A stretch of 64,000 nt of DNA from Sphagnum magellanicum (Eukaryota; Streptophyta; Sphagnopsida; Sphagnales; Sphagnaceae), in the NCBI GenBank assembly GCA_021904315.1, contig CM038917.1:868001-932000 (forward strand), read 5' to 3'. The stretch's first letter is position 1. Every line of letters starts with the position of its first letter. Shown here one piece after another: positions 10,943-23,139 of this stretch. The notes below the pieces were generated by a model. That model made no database searches. It saw only the letters and a program-made list of their open reading frames with translations, and had not been told where the DNA came from. A program made the translations under genes and the position numbers.

Positions 10943-13470
10943 TGAGGTGGATCTATAATAGCAAAGAGATGGTCCACTGAGAACATTCTGAGGTTTGAGA
11001 TGCTACACAAAATAACCAAGCCTCCAACCAGTAAATCACTTTAGTGCAATGCAGGAACAATGCCAAGGCAGCCCAAACATTTGTGCTCCACTTAGCAGCA
11101 GATAGCTTGCACCTGTGTGCATATCATACACAACTTACTTTCTCCTATTTTCTTGCATGCATAATGAAAGAAGATACTGACCTGAAAGTGCCACCTTGAA
11201 ACTCATTTGGCTCCAACTAGCCTTCATGAGGCCTCACGGTGAGCGATTTCACCTGATGGTACAGCATAGAGAATCCTCTTTCACATATGAAAATTCACAA
11301 AAGTTGGAGTAGGTTAACTATGGAAATGAATGACAACACCACAGGTCTAAAAGAAATACCTCTGAAGAGATATCAGATAATGCGTTCTGGTCTGCAATCT
11401 TCAAAATTGGTGTCTTCAATCCCTGCAAATCAATTTGCAGAGAACCATCAGGGCTCAAGTGTCCAGAAAAAATATAACCTTTCTCCAACCTAAAACCCAC
11501 AATGCAGACCTCCTCTGATGCACTCCCAACAAACATACACACACCCTATCTTATCAGTGGCAAGAGCAACAACACAGATACCAATGTGTTGTCATCCCAA
11601 AATGCTGCACAGCAACCAGCCATAGTTATTATCCAATCTGCATTGAAGATTCCACTACTTAGGTTTCACAACAAAGGTGTAGTAGTATGCACATCAAGGT
11701 TACCATTTGCCTCAGGCCCTTCTTTCAAAGCAAGAGCTGTGGCCCTGATGACAAAATCATTTACTGATATGGGAACACCATGATTCTCTGCATCATACCC
11801 ATACCAACCACTTTGTATAAATATTGCTATTCAATAGCCACCTTCTCTCACCTAAACTTCAAAAGTTCCAGCATGAGAACCAGAACTGTGTCCCCACAGC
11901 AATCTTCCACTGGGATTTGAAACTTCCACATCATGGATTTTGTACATTTAACTTCCAAGAGCACAAGTTTCAACAGCCAATAGCCACATTAACAGAGAAA
12001 TGAATCATCAGATACAAAAAAGCAGTTAAACGTAGCAAATGACATGAGCGACAGACCTTTCAATTCTTTTTGAATATCCAAAGTTCGATTGAAAAGAGTA
12101 GCTGACAGCAGCACATCGGCAAACAACCACTAAACAATGTCAATGTCAACTTTGTGATCAGATAGACTTAGAGGTTAACGCATCATAACAAAAGTGAGTG
12201 CAGTGGACTTTGGACATGGATTTCTTTGTGTGTATAAACAGGTCAACATCAAATCATAGAACTAGTAGCAAAAAGTAGAACTTGAAGCTTGGAAACCAGA
12301 AACCATTTCAAACATGAAATCCACAGACATGATGCAACTGCTGCCCTACTTCAAGATAAGCATGTGGTATACTGGACTTGGATTCTACCAGTTGCTTTGC
12401 TATGATCTGAAGAGCATTTAATCCATGAGTTGCCATCACAAATTAATTGCAAACACTTCACCATTTGCAAACATGTACAAAGATTGTATTCTAGAAAGAC
12501 CCTATTCACTGGGATTTCAACTACTGATTCATCAATGCCATACCTTCTGAATCTGGCTGGTGGTAATATCTTCATAACTTGATGCTGGGCTAGAAGCTGA
12601 TGGCACTTAGCAGGTGCAGACATCTTAGAAGCAGCAGCAGGAGTTGATTTTGTCTTTGGAAATAATCCACTTTTCATTGCAGATAAAACGTCACCTCTCA
12701 GCGGCATCCCACAAGGACCTGTCCCAGTTAATTGTGAGACATCTAATCCACTTTCAGCAATCAGTTTCCTCACTGATGGCCCACATTTACCCTACATAGC
12801 TTAAGAAAATGAAGGAGCTGGATTAGCAGGTGTGCATGCAATTGTGACTGCCTCTTTGCTGCGGTTCATGCTTGCCTGCTTGCTGAGAGAGGAGAGGCTT
12901 CACTACTGTAGCTCACAAATTTCTCCAACTCTTGGTCACTCTCAACCTACATCCACACTCCCACACCATGAGCATCTCAAATTGACCCCCATTCTCTCTT
13001 CAATGTTCTGTTCCATTTATCTAAAGGCCCCTCTAGATCTTGTGTACATGATTTAATCATCTCTTCCACCAAATCACTAACAGAAGATTGCTTTTCAGAG
13101 TAATTGGCAATATCTTAGACAGTGTCAGGAGCACAGTAGCAGACTGCAAAACATTCAGAAAGATGTCTCATGGATTGGTGCTTGTTTTCCCTCTATCTTC
13201 TTTTCTTGCTTGGATTAGATATTTACAGAGAGTAAGATCCACAAACGAAAGAAAAGATACTTTGAACTCATGTTCTTAAGTAACTAACACACATGCAGTA
13301 GGTCAGATTTTGATGGACATTTCCCAATGTGTCTTGAACTCACTCCTGTTGCATACTCATGTGAATGTGGCCATAACACATTTGCAAGAACATTCCCATC
13401 TTCCAAGGACTCAAAGTCAAGAGTAGTCTTGTCTTTCTCAATGTTGCAGAGCACACGTCCTGCTGCTACC
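10943..13470 (-). pseudogene. Pyruvate dehydrogenase E2 (dihydrolipoamide acetyltransferase) pseudogene
   Basis: Ordered pieces of a plant mitochondrial PDH E2 can be read on the minus strand. A lipoyl-domain exon lies at about 13347-13470 (GRVLCNIEKDKTTLDFES, with the DK lipoylation site). A subunit-binding domain lies at about 12550-12795 (GPSVRKLIAESGLDVSQL, GDVLSAMKSG). The catalytic domain is split among about 12348-12405 (IIAKQLVESKSSIPHAYL), 11706-11785 (GVPISVNDFVIRATALALKE), 11550-11610 (VVALATDK), 11359-11427 (GLKTPILKIADQNALSDISS), 11181-11258 (LEPNEFQGGTF) and 10943-11007 (SISNLRMFSVDHLFAIIDPP). Most blocks are bounded by AG and GT in the right places. A TAG at 11217-11219 stops the frame, one donor reads AT, and the C-terminal end with the DHR active-site motif was not found. 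The parent enzyme moves acetyl groups to CoA in the mitochondrial matrix. It is therefore a decayed, intron-bearing copy, not a processed one. Confidence 0.8.
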
Positions 13471-14280
13471 TGCCATGTGACTCTTCTCTCCTCAGATGCA
13501 GTCTACAAGGGGAACTTTGTATCCATTGAAGTTTTTAAAATAACAAAAGAGTTGCTTGCAAAGTAATAAACTGCAAAAGCGGAGCACAATAAAAGAGATG
13601 ATCTTTTAGCAAACCACAGCTCTTTCCCTTGTCTCCTTTTTCCAAGTGCCACCATTCAGCATTAAGAACAGAAACTGCAACATCTATGGTGATGATCAGC
13701 TACTGTGACAACATCCCAATGACTTCATCAGCTTTTGGATGGTCTGGATGGTCAGTGCCACACATTAACCAGCACTTCCGCAAGACTGGCTGCAACCAAA
13801 CAAGCTCCACGTTCAGAATTATAAGTAGGTTCAAAAGCAGAAACGAATAACAGAAGTCTTTTTTTGTTAAGCAAACTGCCATATACTACACATATATGCT
13901 GTCAAATTCTGTACATCATGCAGCCTACTATCTTTCACATCACAAAACCAAAAAAATTCAATGCTCTGTACCTCAAAGATAGCTAAAATATGCAGCTGTG
14001 AATCAGAAGAACACCCATTTCTTCAGACTGCTTTCCAAGCCTACTCAACAACCAAGAAAGGAGGGTATTCCAATATGAAATTTTCTGAACCTTTCAGCAA
14101 TCCAAAGCCTGGTAGAAATTGAGTCAACCAATTCATGATAAATATACATATATTATATAAATTCACTGTACAAGGAACACCAAATTAGCAATGAACACAA
14201 CATTGCTGACTAATTACAGTATTAGGCCTGCTGAGGTGCAAATTCATATTCAACAAGTGACAAGAACTTCTAATCCATGC
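13471..14280. other. Spacer between the E2 relic and the desaturase
   Basis: It lies downstream of the desaturase (minus strand) and upstream of the lipoyl exon of the E2 relic, so it should hold the desaturase 3' UTR and any lost first E2 exons. Short open frames on both strands show no domain. An AT-rich stretch near 14130-14165 is a plausible 3' processing region. Confidence 0.4.
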
Positions 14281-17256
14281 TCAAGAAGACTTGGTTGCAA
14301 GGCGCTTCATGTGTTCTGGCCTAGGAAGCTTTATTTTGGTTGCAAGGCCAATGGCCCCTAAGCCAAGAATAGTCCACCAGGTTGGGTCAAGCTGCCACCA
14401 CTTCAGTCCATGACGTGCAGAGTACTCAAAGGCATGGTGGTTGTTATGCCATCCCTCGCCAAATGCAACCATTGCTACCCACCTGAAAATCAGGGTACCA
14501 CATATGGACGAAATTAAACATCAACTAGTAGAGGATCAAAGTCAAATGCATGCAATCAAATCCTCAAGCCACCAAGTGGAATAGAAGCTTGCAAGTGACA
14601 GCTCACCTAGTAGGAGTAAATATCACTGAAGGCAAACTTTATTTCATAAGTATAAATTGTAGAAAAGCAAAGAGAGGCACAATACTTCATCCTCACCAGT
14701 TATTTTTAGATAAGTCTCCAGTGTTCCATGGTTGTGTACCCCACACATGGGATGCTGAGTTCACAAACCAGGTGACATGGTACACCAATACTAATCGAAC
14801 AGCCTGCATCCCCAAGTGAGCATCACAACCATCAGTCAATTGCTGAAATTGTAGGTACAGCCTCCAAGTCCAGATAATGTCTGATAAGCACTAGAAAAAT
14901 CATCAAGATCTATTACCCCAGCATCCACATTACCATCCACTTATAGCAGACACCCAAAAGAAAGATTCTCAAAAGTAAGAGGCCCTCTCTCAGCTGAAAC
15001 AACAACATCTGACTCCACTGCAACACTCTTGTACAGCACACTGAAACCTTGCCCTCGGTAACAATATCTAGCAATGCTAAAAGAAAAAGAAAATGCCAGT
15101 AAAACTCCAGATTTTTGAATGTTGGAAGAGTGTCTAGATGTAAAGCCCGTTCTAATGTAAAGCCCGTTCCAGAAGTAAATTCCATCTGAGGCATATTACC
15201 ATTCCCCAGACAAGATATGGAGCTCCTCCAAGTGCATAGAGTGCCAGTGACAACAACACTGGGTGAATAATGTATGTCTTGTGAAGAAACTGGTAGAAGT
15301 CATCTTTCTCCATGTCACCAACATTTGCACGACCTAACTGACAAACATGAAGTTAAAAAACAGCAATTTAGTTAGTATTGACTTCAGAAGACAATTTCTC
15401 AAGTACCGTTCTGTCTCTGCTGCTGACTCCTTTGTGCAATGAATATTTATGGTGCACAGCAGAAGCAGCAGCAGCAGCAGCGCCATGAGAAGCAAAAGTA
15501 GTAGAGTTCAACCTTGAAGAATACAAGACATGCCTTGTATGGAACCCTAAACCCATGGAAAATACAAGGCATTGATGTCATTGATAAAAATGGTGGATTG
15601 CAATCTCCACTGGCTCCTTTTGTGGAATAGGTATCTTTAATGTATGTAGCAGCCTCCGAATGTGGTGAGAGAAGCAAAGTCAAGTGCAACATGAAAAACA
15701 TGCAAGAGCAATGTGCCATATTGCCACTTACACTTCTTCGTGGTTTTTCATCAAACAACCATCCAATGTGGCTATGCCAAAACCCTTCATGTGGTGTGTG
15801 AGGGTCCATCTCTGTGTCACAATATTGGTGGTGGTAGCGATGTAAGCTCACCCAATCCAATGGATCGCCCTGCACATGACCATTCCCAGCACCACACAGC
15901 TTTTAATTACTGACCAAAAGAAACAAGCTCAATGACATGCTGCATTGTTGTCTTTCCTCTTCAAATCTCAAACATGCGAAAATTGCCTCTTGAATATTAT
16001 ACTCTAGGATAAAAATTGCTTCCAAAATTGGTGGAAAATAGTACTAACAATGGAATGGATCCTGACAGGAAAGGATGCTCTTTGACTGTTTGAAGTTTCT
16101 TGAACAGAAAGAGTAGGAATTCAGCTTACTTGGAGAGCTTATTGAGCTTCAGAATGGTGTAAAAACAATACTAACAATGAAAAGGATCCTGACAGGACAG
16201 GATGCTCTTCTGTTTGAAGTTTCTTGAACAGAGAAAAATAGGAATGGCTTACTTGGAGAGCTTACTGAGGTTCAGAATTGTGCAAAAAAAGTACTAACAA
16301 TCAAGAACATCCTGACAGGACTGGATGCTCCTGTTTGAAGATTCTTGAACAGAAAAAAGTAGGAATTTTGCTGGAGAGCTTATTGAGCTTAAGAACGCTG
16401 TAAAAAAATACTAACAATGAAAAGGATCCTGAGAGGACAGGATGCGCTTCTGTTTGAAGTTTCTTGAACGGAGAAAAACTAGGAATAGCTTACTTGGAGA
16501 GCTTATTGAGCTTCAGAATGATTCCTGTAGAAATAGTACTAACAATGAAAAGGATCCTGACAGGACAGAATGCTCTTAGACTGTTTGAAGTTTCTTGAAC
16601 GGGGAAAAAAGAGTAGGAATTTAGCTTACTTGGACAGCTTGCACGCCGCAGTAGGCAAAGGTATATTCCAGCCATTTCGGGAGCTTGAAGCTTTTGTGCG
16701 ACAGGTTGCGGTGAAAAGACAGTGTGATGCCGAACATTCCAGTGATGAAAGACAGCGCCACGCATAAACGGACCGCGCTCCAGGAGAATGTGAATGGCGC
16801 CAGCAAGCACATAGTGTGCATGAAGGTCATGAATCCTGCAATGTATATATCTTTCGAGCTCCATCGTCTGTTAAAGGAAGACGGACGGGTCCTCTTCACC
16901 TCTACATTGGACATCCAAATGTACTCTGGCTGCGCTGCTGCAGCAGTAGAATCTGAAGGCTCCGATTCTTGTTGCGATTCTGTTACACGATCAGGAGCCT
17001 CCCCCTCAGCCACAAACTCGTTGCTTCGTCGCGACGACCGCAGTACTTTGGTGCTACTCTCCTTCGGTAACTTGAATTGCACTGACTTCCCCGTCGCGCA
17101 GCTGGACTTGGTTGCGGACTTCAGAGCCGATAAGCACACCGCTTCTGCAGCTTGCACGCTAGTTGTTTCCATTCGCGTCAATTCATTCCCGCCGACGGAA
17201 GGTTGAAGGTTGTGTATCCCGAGGATGGGAGCTGCAGCAGCGACTGCCATTTCCAT
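14281..17256 (-). CDS. FAD5-like: Plastid-type acyl-lipid desaturase, five exons
   Basis: Exons are 17256-16630, 15869-15732, 15337-15200, 14803-14697 and 14482-14281; all introns are GT-AG. They sum to 1212 nt, exactly 403 codons plus TGA. Three histidine boxes of the membrane di-iron desaturase family are present: HRNLSH (182-187), HRYHH (219-223) and HNNHH (349-353). Exon 4 carries HVTWFVNSASHVWG, also conserved in the family. Hydrophobic stretches at about 138-180 fit membrane helices. The first ~110 residues are rich in Ser, Ala, Lys and Glu with few features, as in a chloroplast transit peptide. In flowering plants the closest family is FAD5/ADS (palmitoyl-MGDG delta-7 or delta-9 desaturases), which put a double bond in acyl chains of plastid or ER lipids; regiospecificity cannot be read here. 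I chose the ATG at 17256; an in-frame ATG at 17250 is an alternative. Intron 1 holds an unusual tandem array. Confidence 0.92.
16040..16645 (-). repeat. Tandem array (117-128 bp, five copies) carrying the desaturase 5' splice site
   Basis: GGATCCTGACAGG or a variant recurs at about 16057, 16184, 16307, 16424 and 16552, giving units of 127, 123, 117 and 128 bases. Each unit also has TGTTTGAAG.TTCTTGAAC. On the minus strand four units contain CCAAGTAAGC: the true exon 1 donor (intron starts at 16629) and copies with the intron GT at about 16493, 16252 and 16129. The unit between 16252 and 16493 has lost it. Upstream of each copied donor the exon-like bases AGCTCTCCAA resemble the true exon end AGCTGTCCAA. 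The array therefore grew from a segment that straddled the exon-intron junction. Confidence 0.85.
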
Positions 17257-17760
17257 CACAAAGTCTAAACTCTAAACCTTTCAACACAATGAAATCTGAG
17301 CCTTCGTCCCACCTCCGGTCCTCCTCTTCCCACACAACCCACCCCACCCCCCCGGCGCCCCTAATCAACCTCGCTGCTATTTTCTGCACCAAACTTGCGG
17401 CTCAATCATCCGATTTCTCCGATTCGTGGCTCATTCGAAATCTAACGACAGGATCCAGAGTGCTGAATGGAATTGAAAGGAAAAAAAAAACAGAACTGAC
17501 GTAGTGAGATTGCGCGAGAGAAGGGAGACAGGCGCGGCGGAGAGAAGAAGGAGAGCAACGATGCGCGCGCAAGTCACGGGCGTCGGAGAGAGGAGGAGAC
17601 GCGGCCGTAAAGCTTCAGACGGTTCCCCTGCGCTAGAGTTCCCAACCTTCCTATGTTTTACTACGTTCCCGATGATGTTTAGGAATTTCCTCCGTGTCCC
17701 ACTGCGCCCCTATAAGGGAAATTTTTCGCGTGTTGCGCAGGTAACTTTTAATTAACACGT
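17257..17760 (-). promoter_or_regulatory. Upstream region of the desaturase gene, GC-rich
   Basis: This is the 5' side of the desaturase. It is markedly richer in G+C and CG dinucleotides than the AT-rich DNA beyond 17760, including GCGCGGCGG near 17530 and CGATGCGCGCGC near 17560. That fits a promoter/5' UTR island. Plus-strand open frames here (for example 17163-17504) are products of the base composition. No clear TATA box could be assigned. Confidence 0.45.
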
Positions 17761-19060
17761 GACTCGTCGATCACGTTACTCCTTGTTTTTTTAAAAAAAA
17801 GCTTTTTAGTTTGGCACAAATCCTAAGCTTTGTTTTTACTTCTAACCAAAGAAACAATTTAAGGGAATTTTAAAATAGAAATTCAAGCCGCAAGGTGCCT
17901 CCTAGCACACCGATATGAACCCTTAAATTTTTTTTAAAATTTTTTTGGTCCCAGGATGATGAAGCATTATAGTAAGGTACCCAAAATTGAGGCAAAAGTT
18001 TTAGGCTTAAGATGCAAAGAAAGAAAAATAAAATAAAAATTGTTAATGAAAATAAAAGATTTCAAGCTGCAAGGTGACTCTTAGTGCACCATTAGGACAA
18101 ATTATTAAAATTATACAACGTACCCAAATTAAAAAATTGAGAAAAAAAAATAACACTATCGTAACTAACAAAATAATATACATGAAAACATGCACATAAA
18201 TTTTGCATGTTTTTAAATTTCTTCACGGGCAAGCTATAAAAATCCAAGTTCAAAGCAAACTAACAAACCATGTTTCTCATGTGGGTTCGAAATTTAGAAC
18301 ATGAAAAAAAAAAAAAAAAAAAAAGAAATTTCAAAACCACACCATGGGGATAATAAACCCCTTGTATGAACAAACTAAAACCATTTCCACATTGAATTGG
18401 ATTTCAATTAATAAATTTTTAAAATTTTAATACTCTACAATAAATACCTGACACTTATTTGCAATTATAAGGTGCCCAAAAGAGAAAAATAAATAAATAA
18501 AGAAAAGAAATAAAAGCAAAAAGATGTGAAGAAATAAAAGCAAAGAAAATATTTAAAGAAAAATTAAAAAGTTGTAAGCCACATTCACTCCTTTAAGTAC
18601 CAGCACTCTTCAAATACACTTACGAATTTTCTCCAAGGGCTTTTGGTTTGTTTGAGGGCATTGCAAAGAGGGGTCAAGCTGAAATTAAATTAGACTACAT
18701 ATTGGGGAAAAAATGTTATTTTTATTTTTATTTTTATTTTTGAGCACAAAATGAAAGAATTCATTGTAAAGAAAAGGAAAATGTAAATTTTTTGAAGTGG
18801 GTTATTGTGAATGGCCAATTGAAGATGAATATCAAAATTCATAGGATTGGAACCTTGGGTAGGGACAAAAAATTCTAGGCTTCCAAGGAAGGAGATGGAA
18901 TGTGTTTCCCCAAAAGCTTAAATAAATTTCTTCTTTTGTGGAGAAGAAAGAAAGGCAATTCATGGTTGAAAAGGTTGGTTCTAAGGTGAAGAAGAACTAA
19001 AAGGATTGTATGATATTTACAATTTTTAATTCCTACTTCTCCAATTCCTCACATTTCATC
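17761..19060. other. AT-rich intergenic region
   Basis: A-runs (for example about 18305-18324) and a (TTTTTA)n tract at about 18716-18742 are present. CAAGCCGCAAGGTGCCTCCTAGCACACC (about 17884) and CAAGCTGCAAGGTGACTCTTAGTGCACC (about 18064) are a diverged direct repeat. No gene was seen. Confidence 0.55.
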
Positions 19061-19275
19061 ATGCATAAGCGAATTTCATGCAAAATTAGAGAGCAAGAGA
19101 CCATGCACTTACTTTTATTTTTCAATTTCAACTAACAAGTATGTGAATTTCATGAAATGTGTGAATTAGAGAGTGTGAGACACCATGCATGTCTATTTTT
19201 CAATTTTGGCTAATAAGCAAGCATGGGAATTTCACGAACATGCAAATTAGAGAGCAAGACACCATGCATGCTTAT
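19060..19275. repeat. Tandem array, ~80-bp unit, nearly three copies
   Basis: AATTAGAGAG recurs at 19084, 19164 and 19245 (spacing 80 and 81), each followed by GAGACCATGCA, GAGACACCATGCATG or AAGACACCATGCATG and preceded by GAATTTCATG or a variant. Each unit ends with TTTTTCAATTT and a TAACAAG or TAATAAG word. Confidence 0.75.
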
Positions 19276-19394
19276 TATAGACCTTCAAAATAATGGATTG
19301 TTTCCCAAAAAAAAAGAAAAAGGAAATAAATAAATAAATAAAAGAAGATGATGGTTCTAAAGGCTAAAGAACTTGGGACAATATTCAAATAAGG

Positions 19395-19690
19395 AGCCAA
19401 GGATGAGGCGATAATTGAGTCCAACCTAACGTTGTTTTGGTAATGTCCCCCCCCCCCCCCTCCCCACCCCCACCCCCACCCATGGGCTTTATCCATTGTA
19501 AAAGCATGAGCCAAAAATCAAGGTGGTGGTTGAGTCCAACCTTTTGCAATTTCAAAGTGTTCATCACCCATGGGCTTTTATCCATTGTAAAAGCATGAGC
19601 CAAAAAACAAGGTGGTGGTTGAGTCCAACCCCTTGCAATTTCAAAGTGTTCCTCACCCATGGGCTTTTTCTCCATTGGAAAACCATGAAA
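19395..19690. repeat. Tandem array, 88-89 bp unit, with a C-run
   Basis: CATGGGCTTT starts at 19481, 19569 and 19658. The body of the unit (AAAAGCATGAGCCAAAAA, CAAGGTGGTGGTTGAGTCCAACC, TTGCAATTTCAAAGTGTTC) repeats with few changes. A partial copy lies before it at about 19395-19425. Between the partial and first full copy sits a C-rich tract at 19447-19480 (CCCCACCCCCACCCCCACCC), which on the minus strand is a G-quadruplex candidate. Confidence 0.85.
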
Positions 19691-21299
19691 CAAACATTAT
19701 ATATGAACACGAAAATTGCAATACATACGAGGCACATGGGGGCGAGCGGGGTTTTAGTTTTCCTTAAGAATGAGGGGGGTCTTAGAACCTATAGGTAAGT
19801 GTAAAATCTCGCCCTCCTTATAGATGTAAGATCCCTCTCTCTCTCTCTCTTAAGGAGTCGACGTAATTAAAACCCTCCTATTTTCAAAGAGGGACCCGTC
19901 ATTCATGGATATAAGTTTCCCTAGAGTTCATTATGTAACAATAGAGTTATCGCACACAAAGGACCCTAAACTCTCTAACCGGTTATACACACGAAGGACC
20001 TTGGGCGACCACCTCGTGCCATTTTTTCAAATGTTACCGCAACGTAAAAGGCACTTGGGGTGAAGTAAAAAGGCACTTGGGGTAAAGTAAAATGCACTAG
20101 GGGTAAAGCAATAGGAACCCCCAAAGTTTTGAAAGAAGGTGTGCCGGGCACTTCATATAAAATGTTCGATGACGGGAACATTGATTTTTTATTAAATATT
20201 ATTTTATAATATCCACAAATGACGGCAATCGCTAAGGTGCACATCACGTCCCTAGAAATGACAATATCGATGATGCCTCAAATTGAACATTTTTAAATGG
20301 GTGACGAGGTGGAGGACATGAGTTCATTCATTTAATGAACAAAAAAAACTGGGGTTTTACGTGCAATATTATGAAAGGGCATCAATGAAGTCATTGTGGG
20401 TCCATGGTGATTTTTTTATCTTCATGGGTGGCAACCCAGCCCCTTTAATTTTTGGGCCTACACCTTTGGGCTACCGCCCCCAAGGAGCAAGCCTTACTCT
20501 ACACATCAAGTCATTTAAAACAAATTGACACAAAATGAGCTAATAATGTTGGAAAAAATATGTTGCAAGCTACATTTTGGAAAGATAGAAGGTTGTTTTG
20601 ACATGATGATGAGTCTAGGAGGCATCCAAAATTGAACACTAATGAATCAAAGAGACTAATATGAGATTTGCAAGTGTTTAATTATATATATACATATATA
20701 ATCAAATGATGGTGGTTGCTAAAAATTTAAGTCGATTTTTCTTCTATGGGTAGAATAGCATGACTACATCTTAAAGCCTTAGGTATGGAGGTTGTCGACA
20801 AATCTTGGACCTAGATGACACATGAATTTTAGTATATGAAAATTCGTTACAAATTTTTTTAAGAAGGTTCAAGTTGATTTTCTTTTTCAAAAAAATGTAT
20901 GATGAATGTTGGAAAAAGAATTAGCCTATATTATCCATCTACAACCTTTTAGATGTTTTCCAACTATGTAAGATAACCAAATGTTTCGAGTGCTCTAGAA
21001 AGAAGGCCTATTGTAAAATGTTGAATTGTTGGTGATCATAAACAAACACCAAACATTGAAGTACCCTTGTTGTTGTTGCACAAAAGAAGTTGAGGGTATT
21101 AATTTTGGAAGATTTCCCAATGGGAGTACAATATTATAGTGGTTGAATTGATGAATGTATTATTTGTTACCTTTTGGAATATTTGTACAAATTTGTGGAT
21201 GGGGAATGAATATATGGGTATCACTATTAATGGATGGGAGGGGGAAAAATAAAGCCAAACACAATATAAATGTTATGGACATGACAAGAATGACATTAT
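19691..21299. repeat. Intergenic with a 22-bp tandem repeat
   Basis: GGCACTTGGGGTGAAGTAAAAA and two variants stand in tandem at about 20050-20113. A (TC)n tract lies at about 19833-19850 and an AT palindrome at about 20683-20703. No coding signal was found in the rest. Confidence 0.6.
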
Positions 21300-21753
21300 A
21301 TTTAGGCCCACCTTAGACAAAGAATCAAGGCCAAAAACTCTTGAGGGCCAATAATGGAAAATTTGAGCACTTTTTCATTCATTGTTTGGCCTTAAGTTAG
21401 TGATAAAATATCACTTGGGGGGGGGGCAATGAGTTTATGTCTAAAATCATTTAGGCCAAAAAGTAAGGACCAAGATTTCAACTTAGCATTTTTTTAATAT
21501 CATTCTTTTTTTTCATCTCTTTCCCAAGCTAAACCCTGAAAGACAAACCATCATGGATGAATGTAAACACAAGATTTTTGTAATTTTTATGTTTTTCATA
21601 ATGGTTTGACATGTTATTATTATAGTTGGGGCATTGTAATAGCTTGCATTTCATTAACATTATAATGCAACGATGATGATTGTTTTCATTATAGTAGCAA
21701 ATGGAGTAATAGAAGAAAGATTTGTATGGAGCTATGAATGAACAAGTGGTCTC

Positions 21754-22727
21754 ATGGAGGGACAACTTTTGGATAGTTACTTAATGAAGATGTTCAAACA
21801 ACGAACAATATTAATCCTAACATTTTTTTGTTATTTGTGTAGTATTCTAGTTCAATCTTTGGGTAGGGTAGATTTTCATGTGAAGTCATGCATTACAATC
21901 AAAAGACAAGTAGTCATTGCTCTTTTTTGTTTAGGAAGTGGTAACACTTTACAAGTATGGAGTGAATGAAAGCATTACATTTATCATTGTAAGACTTTTG
22001 TGTAGTTATTAGAAAGCACTTAAAACCTTAGTGATAGAAAGATTAATAATAAGTAGCATAAGAAGAATAGCAAACGAGTTTGAAGAACTTCAAAGCATAC
22101 CTTATGTTTTTGGGGTAGTAGATGGTAGTCAGATTTCGATTATTGCATCACCTATTGATCCAACTTTTTACTATTGTCAAAAGGGGTTTTATTCAACTTT
22201 ATTATAAGGTGTGGTTAATGCAAAAAGTAAGCTTTGGGAGTATGATTTTGGATGGGTTGGGCCGCAACCATGATTGAACATTGTTTCAAAAATTTGACAT
22301 TAGTAATAAAATAATCAAGGGTGCATTTTTGTCATACAAATTGATTAGAGATTTAGGCCCAATGAGGCCATGGCTTTACTCACCATTTAAAGGTGACAAA
22401 GAAGGATTGCCAAGAGCAAAAACATATTAAAACTTCATACAATCAAGTTCTTGAATGGAGGTGGAAAGGTCTTTTGGAGTTTTGAAATGATGGTGGTGGA
22501 TCCTATTGAAAAGATTGGATGTCATTACAACATATACCAAATGTGGTTATGGCTTGCATTTTTTTCATAACCTATGCATTTTTCGTGAAAATATTATTAA
22601 CATGGAATGGGCTCAAGCATATGAAGAAACAATGCAAATGGAAGCTAATTATCTCCTTGGACAATTTCTACACAAAATGATGTTTCATGTGACAAAACAA
22701 GCTATCAAAGAAATGTGTCAACAATAA
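21754..22727 (+). pseudogene. PIF/Harbinger transposase (DDE_Tnp_4 type), degraded
   Basis: Reading across frames on the plus strand gives the landmarks of the plant Harbinger nuclease in order: ALFCLGSGNTLQ (about 21910-21950), FEELQSIPYVFGVVDGSQIS (about 22080-22140, with the first catalytic Asp in VVDG), YYCQKGFYSTLL, GVVNAKSKLWEYDFGWVGP (about 22210-22265), RPWLYSPFKGDKEGLPRAK (about 22370-22425), VERSFGVLK (about 22458-22485) and LLKRLDVITTYTKC (about 22505-22550). Several stop codons and frameshifts break it and the second catalytic block could not be found intact. It would have cut and joined element ends in the nucleus; this copy cannot make a full protein. Confidence 0.75.
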
Positions 22728-23139
22728 CTCCTTGAAGGCATTACTCAAGTAGAAGATAGGGAAGAAGAAAACAATGTAAAGACAATTGGAAAAATGAGGA
22801 AATTGAAGGTGCATTAGAATCAAAGAAAAAAATATCAAAATTTTAAAAATGTTGTTGGAAGCCACACAAGCTCATGAATTATTAGCCAACACATTTTATG
22901 AAGCAAAATTGAAGCATGAAATTTTAAATGTTTTTCCCAACTACACCATTTGATTCAAAATCATATTAGGTTTCATGGACCTACAATTTATTTATGAATT
23001 GATTCATTTGATAATCAACTTTTTTCAATAGAGCATTGGTTTTCTCAAAAAATTCACCATCATAGTATTATTTTCCACCATTTTGGTGAACATGCCAATT
23101 GTTTGTTCATAAAAAAATTTCTTACCACTTTCAGTTGCA

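Noticed and set aside
16040..16645. Regular repeats that could be taken for a CRISPR array
   Set aside because: Units are adjacent with no unique spacers, lie in a plant intron, and no cas gene is present.
16724..17504. Long open frames on the plus strand over and beyond desaturase exon 1
   Set aside because: They are antisense shadows of the real exon and of the GC-rich upstream region; they show no domain of their own.
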